A program made the translations under genes and the position numbers. Under the pieces are notes generated by a model. That model was given only the letters and a program-made list of their open reading frames with translations. It was not told the origin of the DNA and made no database searches. Below are positions 9,437-17,271 of a stretch of DNA of 64,000 bases, one piece after another; the stretch's first letter is position 1; the number at the start of each line of letters is the position of its first letter. The stretch spans positions 124,001 through 188,000 of the forward strand of contig NZ_AYMP01000024.1 of the NCBI RefSeq assembly GCF_000633515.1, in the 5' to 3' direction. Source of the DNA: Morganella morganii H1r. Lineage in GTDB: Bacteria; Pseudomonadota; Gammaproteobacteria; Enterobacterales; Enterobacteriaceae.

Positions 9437-10123
9437 TTATTGTAAGTTTATTAATTCATTGATTTTTTTATAATCACTCCGGACAAAGACTTCCAGAAGT
9501 GTGCTGAGTTGCCGGTAAAATGCGGTTTCCGCGTGATTATTCAGCTCACGGCAAAACGGCGTGATAAACGCCAGCAGATGTGCCTGCATAAAGTCAGAAG
9601 AAACCGCCAGCGGCGCAGTGATGCGCTCACACATCACCTGTTCGTGGTCAAGCGCCTGTGACGCCTGTTCACTCAGCTTCCAGAGAAAATCAAGCTCATA
9701 GCCGATGTGATCCGCCGCCTCATACTCCGTTTCCGGCAGATGAAAACCGTTCTGCTGATAAAAGGTTTTCACATTCAGAGTACTTTCCTGAAACAGCAGT
9801 TTGTCGCGGGAGACATAAACCGACTCCCACGGCGGTGCAGGCGGCGATTCCGGCCCGATAAACAGGCGCGTGAAATCCCAGTGCAGCGCCTCAAAATCAG
9901 ATGCCCCCTGTTTAAGCATGCGGGTGTTCAGATCATCCTGCATGGCGTCGAGTGCATTGCGCATGGCGGGCAGTGCGTCATCTGCCGGAAACAGTGACAG
10001 CCCCTCATCACGCAGATAAACCAGCAGTTCCTCTGTCGGTTCGTCCGTCAGCAGACGGCGCAGGACGTCATAAGCAAACTGACGCGCATACAGATAATCC
10101 GGGTCCCGGTTATCACTGTTCAC
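9437..10123 (-). CDS. TorD/DmsD-family redox enzyme maturation chaperone (first dms operon)
   Basis: A 228-residue, largely helical protein of the TorD/DmsD family. These proteins bind the twin-arginine signal of a molybdoenzyme and hold it until the cofactor is inserted. The family hallmark is visible as GPESPPAPPWESVY near residues 92-105, followed by EYEAADHIGYELDFLWKL. It lies 32 bases upstream of dmsA and overlaps the end of the radical SAM gene by 11 bases, so it is the probable partner of this DmsA. Confidence 0.88.
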   Translation of the reverse strand: MNSDNRDPDYLYARQFAYDVLRRLLTDEPTEELLVYLRDEGLSLFPADDALPAMRNALDAMQDDLNTRMLKQGASDFEALHWDFTRLFIGPESPPAPPWESVYVSRDKLLFQESTLNVKTFYQQNGFHLPETEYEAADHIGYELDFLWKLSEQASQALDHEQVMCERITAPLAVSSDFMQAHLLAFITPFCRELNNHAETAFYRQLSTLLEVFVRSDYKKINELINLQ

Positions 10124-11462
10124 ACATACCTCCGTGGATATCGTCGGGCGAAAATTCAGCGGGCGTGGTGAATTCCACCCGCACTTCTTTAATCAGGGGA
10201 TTGCCCTGCTCATCGGCTTCCGCAATGTGGGATGTCAGCAGAACAGGCAGTTCAGGGATGTCTGCCAGGCGCATAATCGATTCAGGATTGAATTGTAAAA
10301 AACCGTGCAGGAGATCTTCACGGAACGGAATATCCGCCTTACGCAGCGCAGCCGCAACGGCAGCGCAGTCCTCACCGAACACCTTGGCGCTTTTGAAAAA
10401 GTAATCACGGGAAGAAAACAGGTAATACGGTTCCGTGCTGAGAAACGCATTGCTCTGATACACCTGGCCGGTGTGTTTGTTTTCCAGCGAGCAGTAATGG
10501 ACACCAACGGAAAGCTGATTTTCGAGGGCAAACTTCAGCACCCGCAAACAGGCAAGTTCACTGTCTGCCACCGCCAGCCCGCCGGCGTACCAGTAGTTGT
10601 AATAGACTTCATAAGGCGGATTTTTCAGGGCAAAGCCCCGTTTCTGATAGGCCGGGCTGTTGGTCAGCGGGAAACAGAATTCCAGCAGATTGATGCCGTC
10701 CACGCCGATAGCATCCAGTTTCAGCAGCAAATCATACATCTGCTCCTCACTGCCCGGGATCACCGGCATTTCCACCATCACATCCGGGAAAATCTCCCGC
10801 GCCAGCGCTATCCGGCTGAGAACCTTTTCAATTTTCTCAGCCGGATCATCAATTTTGATACTGAAACGTACCTCTTTCAGACCGGCTGCCGCCAGTGCCA
10901 GCGCGGTATTGCGATCCAGCGGATCACCGGCGGTATACAGCCGGGTATGAACGCCGGGCAGTTTCGCCTGTACCGCCTCAAAAAAACGGATGCTTTCCTG
11001 ACGGAACAGCAGCGGCTCACCGCCGGTCAGCGCAATATGGGTAAGCGGATAGCCCTCTTCGGCAATCGCATTCACTTCACCAATAGCATCCCGCATCTCA
11101 TGCTGAAAACCGTCGTAATTTTCCTGATTCGGATTGAAGCAGAAATAGCAGTCGCGGTGACATTTCAGGGATAAAAACGTGGTGTAACTGCCCTCGCCGG
11201 TGCGGCACTGCACACAGGCGGATGACAGCCAGCGGCTGTGGATGCTTTTACCATTATTGGCAAACACCGCGCCCAGTGCTTTCACCTCACGGCGCAGCGC
11301 CTCCGTTTCGGCCTGACGCCGGCAGGGTGATTCAAAAGGCAGTCCGTACTGTGCAATGGCCTGCTGTGTCTGTTTTTCAATCGCGGAATAGCGTCTGACA
11401 TACCGCTGTAATGCCGCATTATGTTGTAAAACCGGGGTCTGTTCTGTCAGCGGGTAAATCAT
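10113..11462 (-). CDS. Radical SAM protein, first gene of the dms operon, function unknown
   Basis: The 449-residue protein has the radical SAM cluster motif C101-x3-C105-x2-C108 (CHRDCYFC). It is preceded by an extra CxxC pair at C83/C86 (ACVQCRTGEG) and followed by LTGGEPLLF, the usual glycine-rich SAM site. The C-terminal 150 residues hold no obvious SPASM cluster. I start at 11462 because AAGGA lies 7 bases before that ATG; the frame is open to 11510. It overlaps the chaperone gene by 11 bases and is the first gene after the FNR-type promoter. A role in maturing or tuning the reductase is inferred only from this context; I do not recognise a named family member. Confidence 0.8.
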   Translation of the reverse strand: MIYPLTEQTPVLQHNAALQRYVRRYSAIEKQTQQAIAQYGLPFESPCRRQAETEALRREVKALGAVFANNGKSIHSRWLSSACVQCRTGEGSYTTFLSLKCHRDCYFCFNPNQENYDGFQHEMRDAIGEVNAIAEEGYPLTHIALTGGEPLLFRQESIRFFEAVQAKLPGVHTRLYTAGDPLDRNTALALAAAGLKEVRFSIKIDDPAEKIEKVLSRIALAREIFPDVMVEMPVIPGSEEQMYDLLLKLDAIGVDGINLLEFCFPLTNSPAYQKRGFALKNPPYEVYYNYWYAGGLAVADSELACLRVLKFALENQLSVGVHYCSLENKHTGQVYQSNAFLSTEPYYLFSSRDYFFKSAKVFGEDCAAVAAALRKADIPFREDLLHGFLQFNPESIMRLADIPELPVLLTSHIAEADEQGNPLIKEVRVEFTTPAEFSPDDIHGGMCEQ

Positions 11463-11602
11463 GGCAGATTCCTTAACGTACACGGCCGGAAACGATCCGG
11501 CGGGTATCACAGGCTGAGATAAAATAGTCCGGTATATCCCCGCATTTATTTTTCATATTTTCAGACGTGATGAATGTAAACAGGTAATATTTTTATATGT
11601 TC

Positions 11603-11643
11603 AGTGTAAATCAGTGGGATACAGACATATTGCGCGGGATCAA
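11603..11643 (-). promoter_or_regulatory. Candidate FNR-activated promoter of the first dms operon
   Basis: On the minus strand TTGATCCCGCGCAA (11630-11643) matches the FNR consensus TTGAT-N4-ATCAA at 8 of 10 positions. It resembles the FNR site I recall for E. coli dmsA. A TACACT -10-like hexamer lies at 11603-11608, with its centre 31 bases downstream of the FNR centre. This is the spacing expected for a class II FNR promoter (site near -41). The predicted transcript would start near 11596, giving a leader of about 130 bases. Confidence 0.6.
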
Positions 11644-12136
11644 GATGAATTCAATCTTGCGTTATAAATAATAATACATAGCGATGGATATTATCAATCC
11701 TGACTGAGCATAATAACCGCCGAAAGACTTAAATATAAAAAGCGTTATAAATCAAATAATAAGTTATCTTTTATTACTGCGTGATCGTGGTGAAAATGAG
11801 CATGATATTTAATAAATCATGAATTTAAACCTTATCTGATAATAAGTGTATTCTGACTGAAAAGTGTTAAATCATATTTTTTTGTTTCATTTTATTAATT
11901 CATCAATTTATCTGACAAATAATAAGGATATTACCCCGGAATATAGCAACGCTGTCACTGTTTGCGTGTCCGCTTTTTAGCCGGAGATCCCGGTTTTTAC
12001 TGCAACGCGGAATAAAATCACATTACGTGACCGATTTTCCCTGCACAAGGCCGGATATAAACAATTATCCTCTTTTTCTTTATGGATACAGGCTACAGGT
12101 CATCACCCATTTTTCTTCAGCAATACTTATCGGCAT
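11644..12136. other. AT-rich gene-free stretch between the dms operon and erpA
   Basis: No convincing coding frame is present. An imperfect inverted repeat CAAGAT...ATCTTG (11641-11659) overlaps the edge of the FNR box. The rest is AT-rich with several short partial palindromes, such as TGAT...ATCA near 11800, that do not fit a known box. It probably holds upstream activation sequence for the dms operon. Confidence 0.4.
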
Positions 12137-12140
12137 AAAA

Positions 12141-12172
12141 AAACGGGCGCTTTCCGAGCGCCCGTTTTTTTG
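12141..12172. terminator. Bidirectional intrinsic terminator downstream of erpA
   Basis: CGGGCGCT and AGCGCCCG form a GC-rich stem with a 4-base loop, flanked by an A-run on the left and a T-run on the right. It lies just beyond the erpA stop and would end the minus-strand erpA transcript. Confidence 0.9.
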
Positions 12173-12187
12173 TTATCTGCGGATACG

Positions 12188-12532
12188 TCAGATACTGAAA
12201 GAAGAACCGCAGCCACAGGTTGTTTTGGCATTCGGGTTGGTCACGATAAACCGTGAGCCTTCCAGCCCTTCGGTATAATCGACACAACCGCCGACCAGGT
12301 ATTGCAGGCTCATCGGATCAACCACCAGCGCCACGCCTTCTTTCTCGATAGTCATGTCGCCGTCATTGATGGCATCATCAAAGGTGAAGCCATACTGGAA
12401 ACCGCTGCAACCGCCGCCGGTGATATACACACGCAGACGCAGGTTCGGATTTTCTTCATCCGCGATTAAGATTTTTACTTTTTTAGCTGCCGCATCAGTA
12501 AATTGCAGGGGCATTGCTGCATCATCGCTCAT
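12188..12532 (-). CDS. erpA: Iron-sulfur cluster insertion protein ErpA
   Basis: ErpA is an A-type carrier that delivers [4Fe-4S] clusters to apoproteins, including IspG/IspH and anaerobic respiratory enzymes. The 114-residue product equals the E. coli length. The three cluster-binding cysteines are C42 ([11 protein letters not shown]) and C106/C108 ([11 protein letters not shown]). The core NEGDMTIEK-like and [10 protein letters not shown] segments are conserved. It is divergent from hemL, as in the E. coli neighbourhood. The nearby Fe-S-rich dms and fdn enzymes would be natural clients, but that is inference. Confidence 0.97.
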   Translation of the reverse strand: MSDDAAMPLQFTDAAAKKVKILIADEENPNLRLRVYITGGGCSGFQYGFTFDDAINDGDMTIEKEGVALVVDPMSLQYLVGGCVDYTEGLEGSRFIVTNPNAKTTCGCGSSFSI

Positions 12533-12771
12533 TTATTACTCCAGACTGGCCGCGACCAGTAAACACACGCAGAAGCTGACCGCTTCCGGACACTACTGCT
12601 GATTATCCACCACCTCCGGCAATCGTTCAAGTTTCGTCACACAGAAAGCACAGTGTCCACACTATTGATAAGGATATAGTTATCATGAGGATAATGCGAT
12701 AAGTTGGATTCACCGCCGCTCTCCTTTACAATAGCGGCAATTTCCCGCTCACCGACTGACAGGAGTCCTGC

Positions 12772-14052
12772 ATGAGCCGTTCTGAAAATCTCTATACTGA
12801 AGCACAACATTTTATCCCGGGTGGCGTGAACTCACCGGTTCGTGCCTTTAACGGTGTCGGCGGTACACCGCTGTTTATCGAGCGCGCCAACGGGGCTTAT
12901 ATTTATGATGTCGATGGCAAAGCCTATATCGATTATGTCGGCTCCTGGGGGCCGATGGTACTGGGGCATAATCACCCGGCCATCCGCACCGCTGTCATCA
13001 AAGCGGTGGAAAAAGGGCTGAGCTTCGGCGCACCGACTGCTGACGAAGTGGAAATGGCGAAATTCGTTACCGAACTGGTGCCGTCCATGGATATGGTGCG
13101 TATGGTAAACTCCGGTACCGAAGCGACCATGAGTGCGATTCGTCTGGCGCGCGGCTATACCGCCCGCGATAAAATCATCAAATTTGAAGGCTGCTACCAC
13201 GGGCACGCAGACTGCCTGCTGGTCAAAGCCGGTTCCGGTGCACTGACCATCGGCCAGCCGAACTCACCGGGTGTACCGGCAGACTTTGCCAAACACACAC
13301 TGACCTGTACCTACAATGATCTGAATTCTGTCCGTGAGGCATTTGAAAAACATCCGCACGATATCGCCTGTATCATTGTCGAACCTGTCGCCGGGAATAT
13401 GAACTGTATACCGCCGTCAGCGGACTTCCTGCCGGGTCTGCGCGCCCTGTGTGATGAGTTTGGCGCGCTGCTGATTATCGATGAAGTGATGACCGGCTTC
13501 CGTGTCGCGCTGGGTGGTGCTCAGGCACATTATGATGTTGAGCCGGATCTGACCTGTCTGGGTAAAATTATCGGCGGCGGAATGCCGGTGGGTGCTTTCG
13601 GTGGTCGCGGTGAGATCATGGAAAAACTCGCCCCGACCGGCCCGGTTTATCAGGCAGGAACCCTGTCCGGTAATCCGATCGCGATGGCGGCAGGTCTTGC
13701 CTGCTTACATGAAATCGCCCAGCCGGGTGTGCATCAGCGCCTGACCGAACTGACGGATATGCTGGCAGACGGCCTGTGCGAAAAAGCCCGTGAAGCCGGT
13801 ATTCCGTTTGTGGTTAACCATGTCGGCGGCATGTTCGGCCTGTTCTTTACCGATGCACCGGCGGTCACCTGCTATCAGGATGTGATGAACTGCGATGTTG
13901 AGCGCTTTAAGAAGTTCTTCCACCTGATGCTGCAACAGGGCATTTACCTGGCACCATCCGCCTTTGAGGCCGGATTTATGTCTGTTGCGCACAGTGACGA
14001 AGATATCCGCAAAACCATTGATGCAGCCGCTTACGCTTTCTCAAAACTGTAA
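12772..14052 (+). CDS. hemL: Glutamate-1-semialdehyde 2,1-aminomutase
   Basis: HemL converts glutamate-1-semialdehyde to 5-aminolevulinate using pyridoxal phosphate, the entry step to haem via the C5 pathway. The length of 426 residues equals the E. coli enzyme. The PLP lysine is K265 in [13 protein letters not shown]. The cofactor aspartate lies in [12 protein letters not shown], and the substrate loop [15 protein letters not shown] is present. An AGGAG site lies 6 bases before the ATG. It is a single-gene unit closed by a strong hairpin at 14070-14097. Confidence 0.98.
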   Translation: MSRSENLYTEAQHFIPGGVNSPVRAFNGVGGTPLFIERANGAYIYDVDGKAYIDYVGSWGPMVLGHNHPAIRTAVIKAVEKGLSFGAPTADEVEMAKFVTELVPSMDMVRMVNSGTEATMSAIRLARGYTARDKIIKFEGCYHGHADCLLVKAGSGALTIGQPNSPGVPADFAKHTLTCTYNDLNSVREAFEKHPHDIACIIVEPVAGNMNCIPPSADFLPGLRALCDEFGALLIIDEVMTGFRVALGGAQAHYDVEPDLTCLGKIIGGGMPVGAFGGRGEIMEKLAPTGPVYQAGTLSGNPIAMAAGLACLHEIAQPGVHQRLTELTDMLADGLCEKAREAGIPFVVNHVGGMFGLFFTDAPAVTCYQDVMNCDVERFKKFFHLMLQQGIYLAPSAFEAGFMSVAHSDEDIRKTIDAAAYAFSKL

Positions 14053-14069
14053 TACTGCATAACCCGTCA

Positions 14070-14097
14070 CGCCCGGCATCTGCCCGGGCGTTTTTGT
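14070..14097 (+). terminator. Intrinsic terminator of hemL
   Basis: CGCCCGG (14070-14076) pairs with CCGGGCG (14084-14090) across a 7-base loop. TTTTT follows directly on the plus strand. Confidence 0.9.
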
Positions 14098-14108
14098 TTA
14101 TGACTGCC

Positions 14109-14558
14109 TCAGAATTCCCGCTGCTCTGTCAGCCAGCCGTTAAAGTGCACCGAGCACTCCTCTTTGTCAGCCAGTCCGGAGGCGATAAAGATATTCTTCT
14201 TATTCTCTTTATTCACATACGTGATCCGTAAAACCAGGTTATACGCCGGGTTAGCGGAAAACAGTTTCTTATAGGATTCCGGTGAGCTTTTGGATTTGTC
14301 TGTCAGGGAATCATAGGTTTCCTGCGCAAGCTGAGAAATCAGCAATTCCCCGGCCGGTTGAGCAGACAGAATTTCTGTTTTGGTTTTGCTTTCATCAATC
14401 TGTTTCAGATCAATGTGAAGCGTATGCTCCATCACTATCTGCATTTCCCGGTCAACCGAGCGGCCGGGTTTGCTGCATTCACTGACAACATCCGGTGCGG
14501 CAAACAACGGCGTACTGACCAGCGCTAACAGCAACGGTGATAAATATTTCAGTTTCAT
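14109..14558 (-). CDS. Periplasmic protein, putative immunity protein for the Tlde1-type effector
   Basis: The 149-residue protein has a clear N-terminal signal peptide (YLSPLLLALVSTPLFA, predicted cut near residue 21). The mature part is charged with three cysteines and matches no family I recognise. Its start codon overlaps the stop of the upstream effector-like gene by 4 bases (ATGA), so the two are co-translated. Cognate immunity proteins of Tlde1 effectors are periplasmic, because the toxin attacks peptidoglycan precursors there. Location, size and gene order fit a Tldi1-type role. The assignment rests on context alone. Confidence 0.6.
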   Translation of the reverse strand: MKLKYLSPLLLALVSTPLFAAPDVVSECSKPGRSVDREMQIVMEHTLHIDLKQIDESKTKTEILSAQPAGELLISQLAQETYDSLTDKSKSSPESYKKLFSANPAYNLVLRITYVNKENKKNIFIASGLADKEECSVHFNGWLTEQREF

Positions 14559-14920
14559 TCGACAATCAGCTCCGTATCACCACTGTCCACGATTTCTTTT
14601 CTGCGGGATTTTATCAGCACAATACAACCGGTGGATGCCGTCCCGGGATTACTGACACTGTCTCCGTGGATCAGGAATCCTGCCCGGCCGCACATATCAT
14701 TACCGGCATCCGGCGTTAATCTCAGGGTATAGGCACCGGCCGTGCTGTGGGTGAACGGCGCGCCGATGGTGTATGTTCCGCGCGGCAGCGGTCCCTGATT
14801 CGCTCTGCACTCATAAGCAGAATCATTTTTGTACCCTTCCGCACCAGCGTATTCCGCATAAAATTTATGTACACCGTCCAGTGAGAATGCCCGTGTTGCA
14901 ACATCATATTTCCATGCCAT
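14555..14920 (-). CDS. Tlde1-type (DUF2778) L,D-transpeptidase-like T6SS effector
   Basis: The 121-residue protein matches the DUF2778/Tlde1 family, small type VI secretion effectors that alter peptidoglycan by L,D-transpeptidase exchange and carboxypeptidase activity. Family marks in order are NQGPLPRGTYTIG (41-53), TLRLTPDAGN, and the catalytic pair H85 in GFLIHGD and C99 in ASTGCIVL. It has no signal peptide, as expected for a T6SS cargo. No VgrG, Hcp or PAAR gene is near, so it would be an orphan effector. The upstream site AAGGAA lies 9 bases before the ATG. The following gene is the likely immunity protein. Confidence 0.8.
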   Translation of the reverse strand: MAWKYDVATRAFSLDGVHKFYAEYAGAEGYKNDSAYECRANQGPLPRGTYTIGAPFTHSTAGAYTLRLTPDAGNDMCGRAGFLIHGDSVSNPGTASTGCIVLIKSRRKEIVDSGDTELIVE

Positions 14921-15073
14921 TTATGAATATTCCTTATCCGTTAAAAGCAATTATCATGATATAAATTTTACATTTTAAAAATCATAAGAATAATAGCACC
15001 AGAAAGATAAATTAACAGTGACATCCGGCTAACCGGGAATCCGGCTTAAAAAGAAATACGTAATACAACAGAT

Positions 15074-15103
15074 AAAAAAAGACGCCTCCGGAGAAAGAGG
15101 CGT
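15074..15103 (-). terminator. Intrinsic terminator of the second dms operon
   Basis: On the minus strand ACGCCTC pairs with GAGGCGT across an 8-base loop, followed by a C and seven T residues. It lies 44 bases past the stop of the chaperone gene. Confidence 0.8.
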
Positions 15104-15146
15104 ATAAGATGACGGGCAATGTAATCAAACCTTATAACTGTGAATA

Positions 15147-15719
15147 TTATGCTTTTATAAAAGATTGCACGGTGGTCAGCGCCAGCCGGGTCAGGGCTGA
15201 GTAAAACGGGCTGTTTCCGTGTGTATCCAGCCGCTGCGCATAACGCGGCAGCCAGTTCATCAGATGCTGACTGAGCAGTGTGTTCACCGCCGCCCCCCGC
15301 ATTTCGGAAGCCAGTACCGCCGCCTGGAATAAAATCAGCCCGATATGGTCAGCCGGTTCCGGATACGGGGTATTCAGTTTCAGCCGCTCCTGTTTTAAGA
15401 ACGCGCTCAGCGCAAGGGTTGAATCCCCCTGCAATAATCCTTCCGCATCCAGATATACCGACCCCCAGGGCGGTGCGGGCAGCGCCCCCGGCCCGGCAAA
15501 CAGTGACTGCCATGCGGATTTCAGCGTTTCTGTGCCCGATGCCGCCGTACGGCTCAGTTGCAGGCAAAGTGTGTCATCCACCTCACACGGCCACTGCTGT
15601 GCAAATCCAGGTAAGGTAAACAGGCGCATGGCAGCCCGGTTACTGTCATCATCCGGCGGGAACAGATAACAAATCCCCAGCACGTTAAATGCAGCCGCAT
15701 AGTGAGCTGTTCTGCTCAT
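15147..15719 (-). CDS. TorD/DmsD-family chaperone (second dms operon)
   Basis: This 190-residue member of the TorD/DmsD chaperone family carries the hallmark GPGALPAPPWGSVY near residue 76 and EPADHIGLILFQAAVLASEM further on. It would bind the twin-arginine signal of the DmsA encoded at 17268-19688. It is the last gene of the operon, 11 bases after the anchor gene. In the first dms operon the chaperone comes before dmsA, so the two operons are arranged differently and are not a simple recent duplication. Confidence 0.85.
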   Translation of the reverse strand: MSRTAHYAAAFNVLGICYLFPPDDDSNRAAMRLFTLPGFAQQWPCEVDDTLCLQLSRTAASGTETLKSAWQSLFAGPGALPAPPWGSVYLDAEGLLQGDSTLALSAFLKQERLKLNTPYPEPADHIGLILFQAAVLASEMRGAAVNTLLSQHLMNWLPRYAQRLDTHGNSPFYSALTRLALTTVQSFIKA

Positions 15720-15730
15720 GACATCCCCCG

Positions 15731-16633
15731 TCAGATGTGAATGTAATAGAACACATAACGCAGCATAAACTCTGCCGCGATGGTCAGCAGGCAGCCGCCG
15801 ATAAACCCGCCGCAGACCGGTAAACCGCTGTGTGCTTTTTTCCCGGCCCGCACCAGAGAGATACCGCAGAGTGCCACACCAATCACCGCCGCTGCCCAGA
15901 CACCAATCCGCAGCCCGGCAATACTGTCATACGCCTCAATGGGTGACAGCGGAAAGGTGATTGATTTGTGTGTCAGCTGCGTGCGGGTCAGGTAATGCGC
16001 ATAAAACGGCTGATACAGCAGACGCCCGATCAGACTTGCCGCCATCACACTCCACAGCAGCCACTGCTGTGATAAGGGCAGTGCGTCAGCAGGCAGTGTA
16101 ATCCCGGCCCGGTGTCCGGCTTTCCGGATCACCATCACCACCAGCACAAACAGGACGGCACCGAGTGTCAGCGTGGTGCCGTAAAACATCAGATAGGTGT
16201 TGATGTCATCCCAGGTCAGAATCGAGGTGTAGCGGTAAATCGATGCCATACAAAAAATATCCGCCAGCCCGGTAGCCATTGCCCCGCCGTATAACAGGAA
16301 AGAGAATTTTCCCGTTTTCCACAGCCAGAGAAAACTGACACCGAGCGCACCGACAAACGCAGCCGTGACCACCACTTCACGGCTGAGCCAGGCACTGAAC
16401 ACATTATTAATCGCATTCGGTGCATTGAGCGGCACGCCGAGGTGGGTAATTGATGCAACTGAGCCCGCACCCGCAATGGCGCAGATAATAAAAATCGTCA
16501 GCATCATAAAGCGCTTAAAGCTGTCTGCCGGGAGGCGGCGGCTGAGATGCACGGCAAACACCCCGCTCACAACGCACAGCCCCGCCGCCGCATTCATCAT
16601 GTAAGTGAAAATTAACAGTGACCACTCATTCAT
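15731..16633 (-). CDS. DmsC-type membrane anchor subunit (second dms operon)
   Basis: A 300-residue polytopic membrane protein with about eight hydrophobic helices (for example LLIFTYMMNAAAGLCVVSGV). The segment SITHLGVPLNAPNAI followed by SAWLSREVV matches the DmsC family signature. It would oxidise menaquinol and anchor the two peripheral subunits on the periplasmic face. Its start overlaps the dmsB-type gene by 4 bases (ATGA). Confidence 0.87.
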   Translation of the reverse strand: MNEWSLLIFTYMMNAAAGLCVVSGVFAVHLSRRLPADSFKRFMMLTIFIICAIAGAGSVASITHLGVPLNAPNAINNVFSAWLSREVVVTAAFVGALGVSFLWLWKTGKFSFLLYGGAMATGLADIFCMASIYRYTSILTWDDINTYLMFYGTTLTLGAVLFVLVVMVIRKAGHRAGITLPADALPLSQQWLLWSVMAASLIGRLLYQPFYAHYLTRTQLTHKSITFPLSPIEAYDSIAGLRIGVWAAAVIGVALCGISLVRAGKKAHSGLPVCGGFIGGCLLTIAAEFMLRYVFYYIHI

Positions 16634-17271
16634 TGTTCTTTTCTCTCACTGTTCATGTCATCAAAATTCGCGCCATGGTGCGGATTAATCACCAGATTCG
16701 GATGCGTGATGGACGGATCCGGCAGTCCGGTCACATAATCGAGTGAGCCGTATTTCGCCCGCAGTTCCTCAATTGGCCCGAACTGAATCGCCCCGAGCGG
16801 ACAGGTGCTGACACACACCGGCTGCTCACCGTTCTGCTGAAGATCAATACAGAAATCGCATTTCGACATTTGTTTCGTTTCAGGATCCATCTGCGGTGCG
16901 CCATACGGACACGACCACGCACAGGCACCGCAGCCGACACATTTATCGGTATTGACCATGACAATGCCGTCCCCTTCGCGCTTGTGCATTGCGGTTGTCG
17001 GGCAATTGCGCACGCAGATTGGATCTTTGCAGTGGTTACAGGAGATGGAAAGTGTATAGGCGAACACGTTATTAATCAGTGCGCCGTTTTTATTGCGGCT
17101 GTAGCCGCCGCCGGTCATTTCATACACGCGGCGGAAGCGGCGGCCGACATCAAGATTATTTTTATCCTTGCACGCCACCTGACACGCCTTGCAGCCGGAG
17201 CAGCGGGCGGAATCAATATAGAAACCTAACTGTTTGTCACTGACTGCCGGATAAACAATGAATTTGCTCAT
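16630..17271 (-). CDS. DmsB-type iron-sulfur subunit (second dms operon)
   Basis: The 213-residue ferredoxin-like subunit has the four cysteine groups of Dms[43 protein letters not shown], and CDFCIDLQQNGE with CVSTCP. Its length matches E. coli DmsB more closely than the paralogue at 6271-6813. It starts 4 bases inside the end of the catalytic gene and ends 4 bases inside the anchor gene, so the three reductase genes are tightly coupled. Confidence 0.92.
   Translation of the reverse strand: MSKFIVYPAVSDKQLGFYIDSARCSGCKACQVACKDKNNLDVGRRFRRVYEMTGGGYSRNKNGALINNVFAYTLSISCNHCKDPICVRNCPTTAMHKREGDGIVMVNTDKCVGCGACAWSCPYGAPQMDPETKQMSKCDFCIDLQQNGEQPVCVSTCPLGAIQFGPIEELRAKYGSLDYVTGLPDPSITHPNLVINPHHGANFDDMNSERKEQ

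Noticed and set aside
11790-11825. TGAT...ATCA partial palindrome upstream of the first dms operon as a second FNR site
   Set aside because: The spacing is nine bases instead of four.
12027-12278. 83-residue plus-strand frame crossing the erpA terminator
   Set aside because: It spans a strong bidirectional terminator and runs into the erpA coding region on the other strand; there is no ribosome site and no protein-like composition.
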